Below, one piece after another: positions 55,697 through 63,703 of a stretch of DNA of 64,000 bases (positions are counted from its first letter, which is position 1; every line of letters starts with the position of its first letter). The notes under the pieces are model-generated. The model was given only the letters and a program-made list of their open reading frames with translations, searched no databases and was not told the DNA's origin. The position numbers and the translations under genes are program-made. The stretch is taken from contig JACKKD010000001.1 of the NCBI GenBank assembly GCA_020637675.1, positions 558,001-622,000 of the forward strand. Reading direction: 5' to 3'. Origin of the DNA: Paracoccaceae bacterium. Lineage in GTDB: Bacteria > Pseudomonadota > Alphaproteobacteria > Rhodobacterales > Rhodobacteraceae.

Positions 55697-55764
55697 CACC
55701 GCCCCCCTGCCTCGCCGTGCCGGGCGCAGCATAGACGAGCCGATGCGGGCTCAGGAAGCCACCC

Positions 55765-57417
55765 TCAGCGCTGCGCCGACTTCCATCTGGGCGAGACCCA
55801 GGGTTCGGAATTGGCGGGCGCGAGCATGGGCCGGCCCAGCACATGGTCGGCCGCCTTCTCGCCCACCATGATCGAGGGCGCGTTGAGGTTGCCGTTGGTG
55901 ATGCGCGGGAAGATCGAACTGTCCGCGACCCTGAGGCCCTCGACCCCGATCACCCGGCAGTCCGGCCCCACCACGGCCATCGGGTCGTCACGCCGACCCA
56001 TCTTCGCGGTGCCGCAGGGGTGATAGGCACTTTCGGCATGTTCGCGCAGGAAGGCGTCGATCTCGTCGTCCGTCTGCACCGTCTGGCCCGGCTGGATCTC
56101 GTGTTTCACGAAGGGGCGGAACGCCTCCTGCGCGAAGATCTCCCGCGTCAGCCGCACACACTTGCGGAACTCCGTCCAGTCGTCGGGATGGGACATATAG
56201 TTGAAGCGGATCACCGGCGCCGCCTTCGGGTCGGCCGAACGCAGCGTCACCGCGCCGCGCGACTTCGACCGCATCGGGCCGACATGGGCCTGGAAGCCGT
56301 GCCCCTCGGCCACGGCCCGGCCGTCGTAGCGCACGGCGATGGGCAGGAAGTGGTACTGGATGTCCGGGTAGTCGATGCCCTTGTCCGACCGGATGAAGGC
56401 CGCGCTTTCGAACTGGTTTGAAGCGCCCAGCCCGGTGCCGGTGAAAAGCCACTGGGCGCCGACCAGCGCCTTGCCCCAGAGGTTCCAGTATTTGTAAAGC
56501 GTAATAGGCTCTTGCGAGGCATACTGCATGTAGACTTCGAGGTGATCCTGGAGATTCGCCCCGACACCGGGACGGTCGGCCACAACGGCGACCCCATGCT
56601 CGGCCAGATGCCGCGCCGGGCCCACGCCCGAGAGCATGAGAAGCTTCGGCGTGTTGATCGAGGAGGCGGCAAGGATGACCTCGGCGCGGGCGCGGATCAC
56701 CTCCACCTGCCCACCGCGTTCCACCTCCACGCCGCCCGCACGGCCATCCTCGATCACCACCCGGCGCGCGAGGGCACGGATCACCCGGCAGTTCGGCCGC
56801 TTCAGCGCGGGTTTCAGATAGGCGTTCGCCGCCGACCAGCGCCGGCCGCGCCAGATCGTCGCCTCCATCGGGCCGAAACCTTCCTGCTTCTCGCCGTTGT
56901 AATCGTCGGTCACCTCGTAGCCGGCCTGCCGGCCCGCCTCGACGAAGGCATGGAACAGCGGGTTGCGGCGTGGTCCCCGGGTGACGTGGAGCGGGCCGTT
57001 CGCGCCGCGGAACTCGCCCGCATCGCCGCCGTGCCAGGTCTCCATCCGCCGGAAGTAGGGCAGGACGTCGGCATAGGACCAGCCCGCCGCCCCGCTTTCT
57101 GCCCAGTGGTCGAAGTCCTTGGCGTGGCCGCGCACGAAAACCATGCCGTTGATCGAGGAGGACCCGCCGATGACCTTGCCGCGCGGAGTGGCGAGCGTCC
57201 GCCCGCCCAGGTGCGGCTCGGGCTCGGTCCGGAAGCCCCAGTCGTAGATTCCCATGTTCATCGGGTATGAAAGTGCGCCCGGCATCTGGATGAACGGGCC
57301 CGCGTCCGACCCGCCGTGTTCGATGACGAGAACGCTCCGCCCCGCCTCGGCGAGCCGGTAGGCCATGGCGCAGCCGGCCGAGCCGGCGCCGATGATGACG
57401 TAATCCGCCTCGGTCAT
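55765..57417 (-). CDS. betA: Choline dehydrogenase (GMC oxidoreductase)
   Basis: 550 residues from MTEADYVIIGAGSAGCAMAY, the FAD-binding fold. GMC landmarks are PRGKVIGGSSSINGMVFVRG, EVILAASSINTPKLLMLSGV, the catalytic His in SAYHPCGTAKMGRRDDP and the end ADSSIFPRITNGNLNAPSIM. BetA oxidises choline to betaine aldehyde (and on to betaine) at the membrane. Its ATG overlaps the betI stop by four bases. The betaine aldehyde dehydrogenase gene betB is not in the window. Confidence 0.95.
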   Translation of the reverse strand: MTEADYVIIGAGSAGCAMAYRLAEAGRSVLVIEHGGSDAGPFIQMPGALSYPMNMGIYDWGFRTEPEPHLGGRTLATPRGKVIGGSSSINGMVFVRGHAKDFDHWAESGAAGWSYADVLPYFRRMETWHGGDAGEFRGANGPLHVTRGPRRNPLFHAFVEAGRQAGYEVTDDYNGEKQEGFGPMEATIWRGRRWSAANAYLKPALKRPNCRVIRALARRVVIEDGRAGGVEVERGGQVEVIRARAEVILAASSINTPKLLMLSGVGPARHLAEHGVAVVADRPGVGANLQDHLEVYMQYASQEPITLYKYWNLWGKALVGAQWLFTGTGLGASNQFESAAFIRSDKGIDYPDIQYHFLPIAVRYDGRAVAEGHGFQAHVGPMRSKSRGAVTLRSADPKAAPVIRFNYMSHPDDWTEFRKCVRLTREIFAQEAFRPFVKHEIQPGQTVQTDDEIDAFLREHAESAYHPCGTAKMGRRDDPMAVVGPDCRVIGVEGLRVADSSIFPRITNGNLNAPSIMVGEKAADHVLGRPMLAPANSEPWVSPRWKSAQR

Positions 57418-57989
57418 GCCGCAAGCTCCCGTTCCAGACAATCGAGCACGGTCCCGGCCGCGCCGACGCTGTCCGGCGCGGCCGGCTTCAGCGCCTCGCG
57501 AATATAGACCCCGTCGATCAGCGCGCCGAGCGACCGCGCCACCGCCTCGGCCCTGAGCCCGACGAGCGGTCGCAGCGAATGGACGAGGTTCGACTGCAGC
57601 CGGCACTGATAGACGCCGAGGAGCCGCCGTGCCTCGGGCAGGGTCTGGGCGAGGACGTAGAAGTTGAGCCAGGCTCCGATCACCTCGCGGCGGAAACTCG
57701 ATGTGGCAAAGCTGGCCCGCACGATGGCCTGCACCCGGCCCTTCGGGCCCTCGGCCGCCGCCAGCGCGCCCCGCACCTCAGCCCCGTAGAGGGTCAGGAT
57801 GTGGCGCATCGCGGCGAGGAATATCTGCTCCTTCGAGCCGAAATAGTGGTGCGCCAGCGCCGAGGACATGCCGGCGCGCTTGGCGATCTGGCTCACCGTG
57901 ACGTCGAGAGACCCGGCGCGACCGATCTCGGTGATCGTCGCCTTGACCAGCGCGGCCTTGCGAATCGGTTCCATCCCCAGCTTCGGCAT
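57414..57989 (-). CDS. betI: TetR family repressor BetI
   Basis: 191 residues: N-terminal helix-turn-helix (IRKAALVKATITEIGRAGSL, then VSQIAKRAGMSSALAHHYFG with SKEQIFLAAMRHI) and a helical C-terminal ligand domain containing IGAWLNFYVLAQTLPEARRL. The NYFG/HYFG turn and the overall length match BetI, the choline-sensing repressor of glycine betaine synthesis. It is the first gene of betI-betA and diverges from choXWV. Two operator-like palindromes lie in the spacer, one before each unit. Confidence 0.93.
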   Translation of the reverse strand: MPKLGMEPIRKAALVKATITEIGRAGSLDVTVSQIAKRAGMSSALAHHYFGSKEQIFLAAMRHILTLYGAEVRGALAAAEGPKGRVQAIVRASFATSSFRREVIGAWLNFYVLAQTLPEARRLLGVYQCRLQSNLVHSLRPLVGLRAEAVARSLGALIDGVYIREALKPAAPDSVGAAGTVLDCLERELAA

Positions 57990-58027
57990 CGTCCCATCCT
58001 TCCGGTTTCCCCATCGCTAGCTGACCT

Positions 58028-58048
58028 TTTATTGACTCGTCAATCAAG
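58028..58048 (-). promoter_or_regulatory. BetI operator before betI-betA
   Basis: TTTATTGACTCGTCAATCAAG contains the dyad TTGAC-TC-GTCAA (58032-58043). An almost identical sequence lies at 58178-58198. This copy ends about 40 bases before the betI start. The motif resembles the ATTGA...TCAAT type of sites known for BetI. Confidence 0.75.
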
Positions 58049-58086
58049 AAAAACCTTCCGCGCCGCCCCAAAGCTTCCTTTTCCAG

Positions 58087-58154
58087 AGGAAAATCTTGCT
58101 CTACGCTCGCACCCATCGTCCCGGGGTGAACGGCGGAGGGACAAAGATTTTCCT
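58087..58154. repeat. 11-bp inverted repeat within the bet-cho spacer
   Basis: AGGAAAATCTT (58087-58097) and AAGATTTTCCT (58144-58154) are perfect inverse copies separated by 46 bases. Read in the direction of transcription of each divergent unit, both promoters therefore carry AAGATTTTCCT upstream of the operator. Confidence 0.75.
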
Positions 58155-58177
58155 TGCGTCAGAGCGGGAAGTTCAAG

Positions 58178-58198
58178 TTTATTGACTCATCAATCAAC
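58178..58198 (+). promoter_or_regulatory. BetI operator before choXWV
   Basis: The copy TTTATTGACTCATCAATCAAC differs from the betI-side site by G to A in the right arm and in the last base. Its dyad is TTGA-CTCA-TCAA. It ends 18 bases before the choX ATG, so bound repressor would block transcription or its start. Confidence 0.75.
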
Positions 58199-58216
58199 AA
58201 AACAGGGAGCAACACG

Positions 58217-59155
58217 ATGATCCTCTCCAACAGCCTGCGCGCGGGTCTCCTGGCTACTGCCGCGCTTCTCGTCACCGCCCCGGCCCATGCGGCCGGCTGC
58301 GACAAGATCGTCTTCTCGGACGTCGGCTGGACCGACATCACGGCGACAACCGCGGTGGCCAGCACGATCCTGCAGGCGCTCGGCTACGAGACCGAGACCA
58401 AGATCCTCTCGGTGCCGGTGACCTATACGGGGCTTGCCGAAGGCGACATCGACGTCTTCCTCGGCAACTGGATGCCGACGATGGAGGCCGACATCGCCCC
58501 CTACCGCGAGGCGGGCACGGTCGAGACGGTGCGCACAAACCTGACGGGCGCGAAGTACACGCTGGCGACCAACGAGGCGGGCGCGGCGCTGGGGATCGAC
58601 GACTTTTCCAAGATCGACGCCAACAAGGACGCGCTGGAGGGCCAGATATTCGGGATCGAGCCCGGCAACGACGGCAACCGCCTGATCCTCGACATGATCG
58701 CCGCCGACACGTTCGGGCTCGGCGACTTCAAGCTCGTGGAAAGCTCCGAGCAGGGGATGCTGGCCGAGGTTGCCAAGCATGACGGCGAAGGCAAGCCCAT
58801 CGTCTTCCTCGGCTGGGAACCGCACCCGATGAACGCCAACTTCAAGATGAGCTACCTGGCGGGTGGCGACGACATCTTCGGCCCGAATTTCGGCGGCGCC
58901 GAAGTGGCGACGAACGTCCGCAAGGGCTATGTGGCGGAGTGCCCGAACACCGGCAAGTTCCTTCAGAACCTCGAGTTCTCGCTCCAGTTGGAGAACGAGA
59001 TCATGGGCAAGATCCTGAACGACGGCTCCGATCCGATGGAGGCGGCGAAGGAATGGCTGAAGGCCAATCCCGACGCGATGACGCCCTGGCTCGACGGCGT
59101 CACGACGAAGGATGGCGGCGACGCGATGGCGGCTGTGACCGCTGCCCTGGGCTGA
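58217..59155 (+). CDS. choX: Choline ABC transporter substrate-binding protein
   Basis: 312 residues from MILSNSLRAGLLATAALLVT, a signal peptide ending AHA. The mature protein has CDKIVFSDVGWTDITATTAV, VPVTYTGLAEGDIDVFLGNW and GIEPGNDGNRLILDM, as in the OpuAC/ProX-type choline binder ChoX of Sinorhizobium. The aromatic residues W and Y typical of quaternary amine cages occur in DVGWTD, LGNWMP and FLGWEPHPM. A start 21 codons earlier lies over the operator and is rejected. It is the first gene of the uptake operon. Confidence 0.94.
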   Translation: MILSNSLRAGLLATAALLVTAPAHAAGCDKIVFSDVGWTDITATTAVASTILQALGYETETKILSVPVTYTGLAEGDIDVFLGNWMPTMEADIAPYREAGTVETVRTNLTGAKYTLATNEAGAALGIDDFSKIDANKDALEGQIFGIEPGNDGNRLILDMIAADTFGLGDFKLVESSEQGMLAEVAKHDGEGKPIVFLGWEPHPMNANFKMSYLAGGDDIFGPNFGGAEVATNVRKGYVAECPNTGKFLQNLEFSLQLENEIMGKILNDGSDPMEAAKEWLKANPDAMTPWLDGVTTKDGGDAMAAVTAALG

Positions 59156-59181
59156 CGCTCGGCGGCTGAAGCGACGCGGAG

Positions 59182-59209
59182 AGCGGCAACGGACCCGTCT
59201 GTTGCCGCT
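59182..59209 (+). other. Intercistronic hairpin between choX and choW
   Basis: AGCGGCAAC and GTTGCCGCT form a perfect 9-bp stem with a ten-base loop, followed by TTCCCC. Placed between binding-protein and permease genes, such hairpins usually protect the upstream message or trim downstream expression, so that binding protein is made in excess. Confidence 0.7.
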
Positions 59210-59241
59210 TTCCCCATGGACCTGCTCGGGAGGGGGACGCG

Positions 59242-60099
59242 ATGGACTGGAGCTGGCTCGAAGGCGTTTGGCTGGCCGATCACAAGATTCCGATCGGAAA
59301 GGTGTCAAAGGTTGCCTTCGACTGGATGAAGGCGAACCTCAAGCCGGTCTTCGACTTCATGTCATGGGTCATGGAGGGGCTGATCGCCGGCATCCTGTGG
59401 CTTCTGGAGACGCCGCATCCCCTGATCATCGTCGCCTTGGCGGTGGCGCTGACCTGGTATCTCCAGCGCAACTGGAAGATCTGCCTTCTGGTCTTCGTGG
59501 GCTTTCTCTTCATCCTCAACCAGGGCTACTGGAAGCCCACCATGGAGAGCCTGACGCTGATCCTCGCCTCCTGCGTGGTCTGCATGGGGCTTGGTGTGCC
59601 CATCGGCATCGCGGCCGCCCACCGGCCGAAGCTCTATGCCGCGATGCAGCCGGTCCTTGACCTGATGCAGACGCTGCCCACCTTCGTCTACCTGATCCCG
59701 GCCATCGTCTTCTTCGGGCTCGGCATGGTGCCCGGGCTGATCGCCACGGTGATCTTCGTACTGCCTGCGCCGATCCGGTTGACCCACCTCGGGGTCTCGA
59801 CCACGCCGCTGGCCCTGACCGAGGCGCTGACCGCGTTCGGGGCGACGAAACGGCAGGTGCTCTTCAAGGCCGAGCTTCCCTATGCCTTCCCCCAGATCAT
59901 GGCCGGGCTGAACCAGACGATCATGCTGTCGCTGTCGATGGTCGTCATTGCCGCGCTCGTCGGGGCCGACGGGCTCGGCGTTCCGGTCGTCAGGGCGCTG
60001 AACTCGGTCAATACCGCGCTCGGGTTCGAGTCCGGCTTTGTCATCGTGGTCGTGGCCATCGTGCTTGACCGGATGCTGCGGAAGGGAGCGACGCGATGA
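59242..60099 (+). CDS. choW: Choline ABC transporter permease
   Basis: 285 residues, with an amphipathic N-terminal part (VSKVAFDWMKANLKPVFDFM) and about six membrane segments. The EAA-loop-like cytoplasmic stretch is LTEALTAFGATKRQVLFKAE followed by LPYAFPQIMAGLNQ, the contact site for ChoV. The family is ProW/OpuAB. A GGAGGGGG ribosome site lies upstream. Its stop overlaps the choV start by ATGA. Confidence 0.94.
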   Translation: MDWSWLEGVWLADHKIPIGKVSKVAFDWMKANLKPVFDFMSWVMEGLIAGILWLLETPHPLIIVALAVALTWYLQRNWKICLLVFVGFLFILNQGYWKPTMESLTLILASCVVCMGLGVPIGIAAAHRPKLYAAMQPVLDLMQTLPTFVYLIPAIVFFGLGMVPGLIATVIFVLPAPIRLTHLGVSTTPLALTEALTAFGATKRQVLFKAELPYAFPQIMAGLNQTIMLSLSMVVIAALVGADGLGVPVVRALNSVNTALGFESGFVIVVVAIVLDRMLRKGATR

Positions 60100-61154
60100 C
60101 CTCCCGCAAGGCCGGACAGGCTCCCGAGATTGCCGTCGCGTTCGACAGGGTCAACATCGTCTTCGGCGACCATCCCGAACGCGCCCTGCCACTGATGGAC
60201 AGGGGCCTGAGCCGCACCGAAATACAGAAGGAGACCGGGCAGGTGCTCGGCGTCCACGATTGCTCGCTGACCGTCGCCAAGGGTGAGATCCTCGTGCTGA
60301 TGGGCCTGTCGGGGTCGGGCAAGTCGACGCTCCTGCGGGCGGTGAACGGGCTGAACAGGGTGTGCCGCGGGTCGGTGACGATCCATGACGGAGACTGGAA
60401 CTGCGAGGTGGGTGGCGCCTCGAAGGAGGACCTCCTGCGGGTCCGCCGCGAATGCGTGGCGATGGTCTTCCAGCAATTCGGCCTCCTGCCCTGGCGGACG
60501 GTGCGGGAGAATGTCGGGCTGGGGCTGGAACTGGCGGGGATGACACCCGAAGCCATGCGCGCCAAGGTCGATGAGCAACTGAAACTCGTCGGGCTTTTCG
60601 AGCGTGCCGATGCCAAGGTCGGCGAGCTTTCAGGCGGGATGCAACAGCGCGTCGGCCTCGCCCGCGCCTTTGTCACCGATGCGCCGATCCTCTTGATGGA
60701 CGAACCCTTCTCGGCACTCGATCCGCTCATCCGCACCCGGCTTCAGGACGAACTGCTTGAACTGCAGGAAAAGCTCCACCGCACGATCATCTTCGTCAGC
60801 CACGACCTCGACGAGGCGTTCAAGCTCGGCGACAGGATCGCGCTGATGGAGGGGGGGCGGATCGTCCAATGCGGCACCGCGCGGGAGATCATTGCCAACC
60901 CGGTCAGCGACTATGTGGCCGATTTCGTCAACCACATGAACCCTCTGAGCGTCTTGACCGCCCGCGATGCCGTGGAGCCGACGCCGAACGCGATCCCGAC
61001 CGCGGGGACGGCGGACATCGACACGCCCATCAAGGAGGTCATGGCACGGCTCAAGGACGAGACACGGGCGCTTGAGGTCACCGACCATGGCAGGGTCGTG
61101 GGCCAGGTGTCGCGCAAGACGGTGATCGCGCGGCTCCTCGACCCGCGGGGATAA
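60096..61154 (+). CDS. choV: Choline ABC transporter ATP-binding protein
   Basis: 352 residues. Walker A is GLSGSGKSTLLRA, the Q-loop is MVFQQFGLLPWRTV, the ABC signature is ELSGGMQQRVGLARA, Walker B is ILLMDEPFSALDP, and the switch His is in FVSHDLDEA. Beyond about residue 260 only a short CBS-like tail follows (IDTPIKEVMARLKDETRALE, then VTDHGRVVGQVSRKTV). The N-terminal extension with the ERALPLMDRGLSRTEIQKET stretch is typical of ProV/ChoV. It completes the uptake operon for choline. Confidence 0.95.
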   Translation: MTSRKAGQAPEIAVAFDRVNIVFGDHPERALPLMDRGLSRTEIQKETGQVLGVHDCSLTVAKGEILVLMGLSGSGKSTLLRAVNGLNRVCRGSVTIHDGDWNCEVGGASKEDLLRVRRECVAMVFQQFGLLPWRTVRENVGLGLELAGMTPEAMRAKVDEQLKLVGLFERADAKVGELSGGMQQRVGLARAFVTDAPILLMDEPFSALDPLIRTRLQDELLELQEKLHRTIIFVSHDLDEAFKLGDRIALMEGGRIVQCGTAREIIANPVSDYVADFVNHMNPLSVLTARDAVEPTPNAIPTAGTADIDTPIKEVMARLKDETRALEVTDHGRVVGQVSRKTVIARLLDPRG

Positions 61155-61163
61155 CGCGCCGGC

Positions 61164-62069
61164 TCAGAGCTTCGCCGCATCGGGCGCGGGCGTGATCGCG
61201 CGCCGCCGGGCCTTCGCCTCGCGCCACGTCATGTAGCTGATCGCGGCGATGATCATGGCGCCGCCGAGAAGGACATAGGGATCCACCGCCTCGCCGAAGA
61301 CCACCCAGCCGAGAAGCGCCGCCCAGACCAGTTGCAGGAACGTCACCGGCTGCGTGACGGTCAGGGGGGCGGCGGCGAATGCCCGCGCCATCGCATAATG
61401 GCCGAAGGTCGCGAAGGCCGCGACAAGGCCGAGCCAGGCAAGGTGTTCAAGCGTGGGCGGCACCCATGCCATCAGCGCGAGCGGCGCCAGCCCCAGCGTG
61501 ACGGTGAGCGACAGCAGCGCCACGAGAGCGCCGGCCGGCAGGTCCGCCGAGAGCCGCTTGGCGATGAGGTAGGATAACCCGAAGCTCACGGCGGCGCCGA
61601 GTTGCGCGAGGTGGCCCGGCGCCACGTCGCGCAGCCCCGGCCGCAGGATCACCAGCGCGCCGAGCAGGGCGACCGCGATGGCGACGATCCGCCGCATGGC
61701 GAGCCTTTCACCGAAGATGAGTGCGGCGCCGACCGTCACGACGATCGGGTTGAGGTATCCGATGGCCGTGACTTCGGCCACGGGGATGCGCGCCATCGCG
61801 AAGAACCAGAGCGTGACCGCGACGACATGGAGCACCCCGCGCCCCAGAACGAGCCGCCAGGCGCCGGCCGGCAATCCGCGGCGCAGAATCGACAGGAGCG
61901 AGGGCATGAGGAAGACGAGGCCGTAGAGGAAGCGGATGAAGGCCGACTGCGCCGCCGGAAGGTCCGTCCCGAGATGACGCACGACGCCCGTGACGACGAC
62001 GAAGGCCAGTCCCGTCGCGAGCATCCAGAGGATCCCGACGAGCGGGCGGTCTTGATCGGTCGTCGCCAT
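61164..62069 (-). CDS. EamA/DMT family exporter
   Basis: 301 residues from MATTDQDRPLVGILWMLATG; ten membrane segments in two five-segment halves. Typical elements are AAQSAFIRFLYGLVFLMPSL, IPVAEVTAIGYLNPIVVTVG and, in the second repeat, AAPLTVTQPVTFLQLVWAAL with GWVVFGEAVDPYVLLGGAMI. DMT proteins of this type export amino acids or other metabolites. The gene converges on choV with nine bases between. It is close to a LysE-type exporter gene on the same strand, 58 bases upstream, so the two may be cotranscribed. Confidence 0.9.
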   Translation of the reverse strand: MATTDQDRPLVGILWMLATGLAFVVVTGVVRHLGTDLPAAQSAFIRFLYGLVFLMPSLLSILRRGLPAGAWRLVLGRGVLHVVAVTLWFFAMARIPVAEVTAIGYLNPIVVTVGAALIFGERLAMRRIVAIAVALLGALVILRPGLRDVAPGHLAQLGAAVSFGLSYLIAKRLSADLPAGALVALLSLTVTLGLAPLALMAWVPPTLEHLAWLGLVAAFATFGHYAMARAFAAAPLTVTQPVTFLQLVWAALLGWVVFGEAVDPYVLLGGAMIIAAISYMTWREAKARRRAITPAPDAAKL

Positions 62070-62127
62070 GGCGCCGACAGAACGCGATCCGCCGGGCAGC
62101 CGCAAGGGGGTATCCCCCCCCCGCGGC

Positions 62128-62730
62128 TCATCCGAAGGCCAGCCGGGCCGCGATCGTCCACATGATGACGCCGACCACCGCGTCGAGCGCCTGCCAGGCG
62201 CGCGGCCGCGCGAAGAGCGGCGCAAGAAGCCGCGCGCCGAAGCCGAGCGCGAGGAAGAAGACGAATGAGGCCGTGGCAGCGCCCGCACCGAAGGCGGCCG
62301 ACCGGCCCGGATACTGCGACGCGATGGAGCCGATCAGGACCACGGTGTCGAGCCAGACATGGGGGTTGAGCCAGGTCAGAAGCGCCAGCGTGGCGATGAC
62401 CCGGGCCAGCGGCTCGCCGCCGCCCCGCGCGGCCTGAAGCGCCTCGCCGCCTGCCCATGCGGCGCGGAAGGCGCGCGCGCCATACCAGAGGAGGAAGGCC
62501 ACCCCGCCCCAGCGCAGCACAGCGCCCGCCGCCGGCACGCGGTCGGCGAGGGCCCCCATGCCCGCAACCCCCGCGGCGATGAGAATGGCATCCGAGGCCG
62601 CGCAGAAGAGGCAGACCGCCAGCACGTGCTCGCGCCGGACGCCCTGCCGCAGGACGAAGGCATTCTGCGCCCCGATCGCCATGATCAGTCCGAAGGAAAG
62701 CTGGAAACCGGCAAGAAAGGGGATTGGCAT
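62128..62730 (-). CDS. LysE/ArgO family amino acid exporter
   Basis: 200 residues with six membrane segments. Signatures are FGLIMAIGAQNAFVLRQGVR in segment 1, the ASDAILIAAGVAGMGAL block and ALLTWLNPHVWLDTVVLIGS. These identify the ArgO/LysE branch exporting arginine or lysine. The divergent gene encodes an ArgP/LysG-like regulator, which in other bacteria activates exactly such an exporter when the basic amino acid is in excess. Specificity (Arg, Lys or both) is not decided by sequence. Confidence 0.94.
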   Translation of the reverse strand: MPIPFLAGFQLSFGLIMAIGAQNAFVLRQGVRREHVLAVCLFCAASDAILIAAGVAGMGALADRVPAAGAVLRWGGVAFLLWYGARAFRAAWAGGEALQAARGGGEPLARVIATLALLTWLNPHVWLDTVVLIGSIASQYPGRSAAFGAGAATASFVFFLALGFGARLLAPLFARPRAWQALDAVVGVIMWTIAARLAFG

Positions 62731-62784
62731 TATGCGCTCCGTGACGGCGACGCGCCTTGACTAGCCCTGCGGAAAAGATCATTC

Positions 62785-62811
62785 CAGTTAAACTGACGAA
62801 ATTCAGTTAAG
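62785..62811. promoter_or_regulatory. Candidate ArgP/LysG operator between exporter and regulator genes
   Basis: CAGTT-A-AACTG (62785-62795) is a near-perfect dyad, and CAGTTAAG (62804-62811) repeats its left arm 19 bases on. The pair sits in the divergent spacer of a LysR-type gene and its exporter target, the usual place for recognition and activation sites. It ends eight bases before the regulator start. Confidence 0.5.
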
Positions 62812-62819
62812 TCTTGCTA

Positions 62820-63686
62820 ATGTTCGATCCCGCCCATCTGCAGGCGCTCGCCGCCATTCTCCGGACCGGCAGCTTCGAGGCCGCTTCGGCGGCGCTGAAC
62901 GTCACGCCCTCGGCGATCTCGCAGCGCATCCGCGCCCTGGAGGAACGGCTCGGCACCGCCGTCGTCATCCGCGCTGACCCGTGCCGGCCAACTCCGGCCG
63001 GCGCTCGGCTGGTGCGCCACGCCGAGGAGGTGGCGCTTCTCGAACGCACGCTCGCGGCCGATCTCGGGCAGTCGGAGGGTCGGGCGCATGTGCGCATCGC
63101 CGTCAACGCCGACAGCCTCGCGACCTGGTTCCTGCCGGCGCTCGCCGCCGTTCCGGGACTTCTCTTCGACCTCGTCATCGACGATCAGGACCATTCGGCC
63201 GAGCTGCTGCGCCGGGGTGAGGTACAGGCGGCGGTGACCGCCCATGGCGCGCCCCTTGCCGGCTGCGACACCCATCCTCTCGGTCGGCTCGCCTATGTCG
63301 CGACGGCCAGCCCCGCTTTCGTGGCGCGATGGTTTCCGGGCGGAGTGACGGCGGAGGCCCTGGCCGATGCCCCTGCCCTCACATTCAACCGCAAGGACCG
63401 GCTGCAGGCGGACTGGGTCCGCAGCCGCGCCGGACGGGCCATCGCGCTGCAGACGCACCTCATGGCGTCGAGCCACGCCTTCGTCGAGGCAGCGAGGCTC
63501 GGGATCGGCTGGGGCATGAACCCCCTTCCCCTCATCCGGGCGGAGATCGCCGCCGGCAGCCTGGTGCCGCTGGCGGAGGAGACGCTGGACGTCGCGCTCC
63601 ACTGGCAGGTCACGCGACTGGCCGGGCGGGCCCTGGCGCCCCTCACGGCCTCCCTGCGAAGGGCAGCCGCGGCCGCCTTGGCCTGA
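62820..63686 (+). CDS. LysR family regulator, ArgP/LysG type
   Basis: 288 residues from MFDPAHLQALAAILRTGSFE. The winged helix-turn-helix has AALNVTPSAISQRIRALEER, as in ArgP/LysG, including the TPSA-SQRI recognition helix and GTAVVIRADPCRPTPAGARL. The effector domain has IAVNADSLATWFLPALAAVP, the binding region typical of this branch for lysine or arginine, and SSHAFVEAARLGIGWGMNPL. A TTG two codons earlier is possible. It is divergent from the exporter gene it most likely activates. Confidence 0.92.
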   Translation: MFDPAHLQALAAILRTGSFEAASAALNVTPSAISQRIRALEERLGTAVVIRADPCRPTPAGARLVRHAEEVALLERTLAADLGQSEGRAHVRIAVNADSLATWFLPALAAVPGLLFDLVIDDQDHSAELLRRGEVQAAVTAHGAPLAGCDTHPLGRLAYVATASPAFVARWFPGGVTAEALADAPALTFNRKDRLQADWVRSRAGRAIALQTHLMASSHAFVEAARLGIGWGMNPLPLIRAEIAAGSLVPLAEETLDVALHWQVTRLAGRALAPLTASLRRAAAAALA

Positions 63687-63703
63687 CCGGTGTGGCCGGT
63701 CAG
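63683..63703. terminator. Hairpin spanning both stop codons of lysR and yebC
   Basis: CTGACCGG and CCGGTCAG form an 8-bp stem around TGTGG. The left arm holds the regulator's TGA and the right arm holds the TGA of the opposing yebC gene. No T-run follows on either strand, so termination may be partial. Confidence 0.5.

Noticed and set aside
58154..58216. Earlier start of choX
   Set aside because: The extra 21 residues are encoded by the operator itself and would precede a complete signal peptide.
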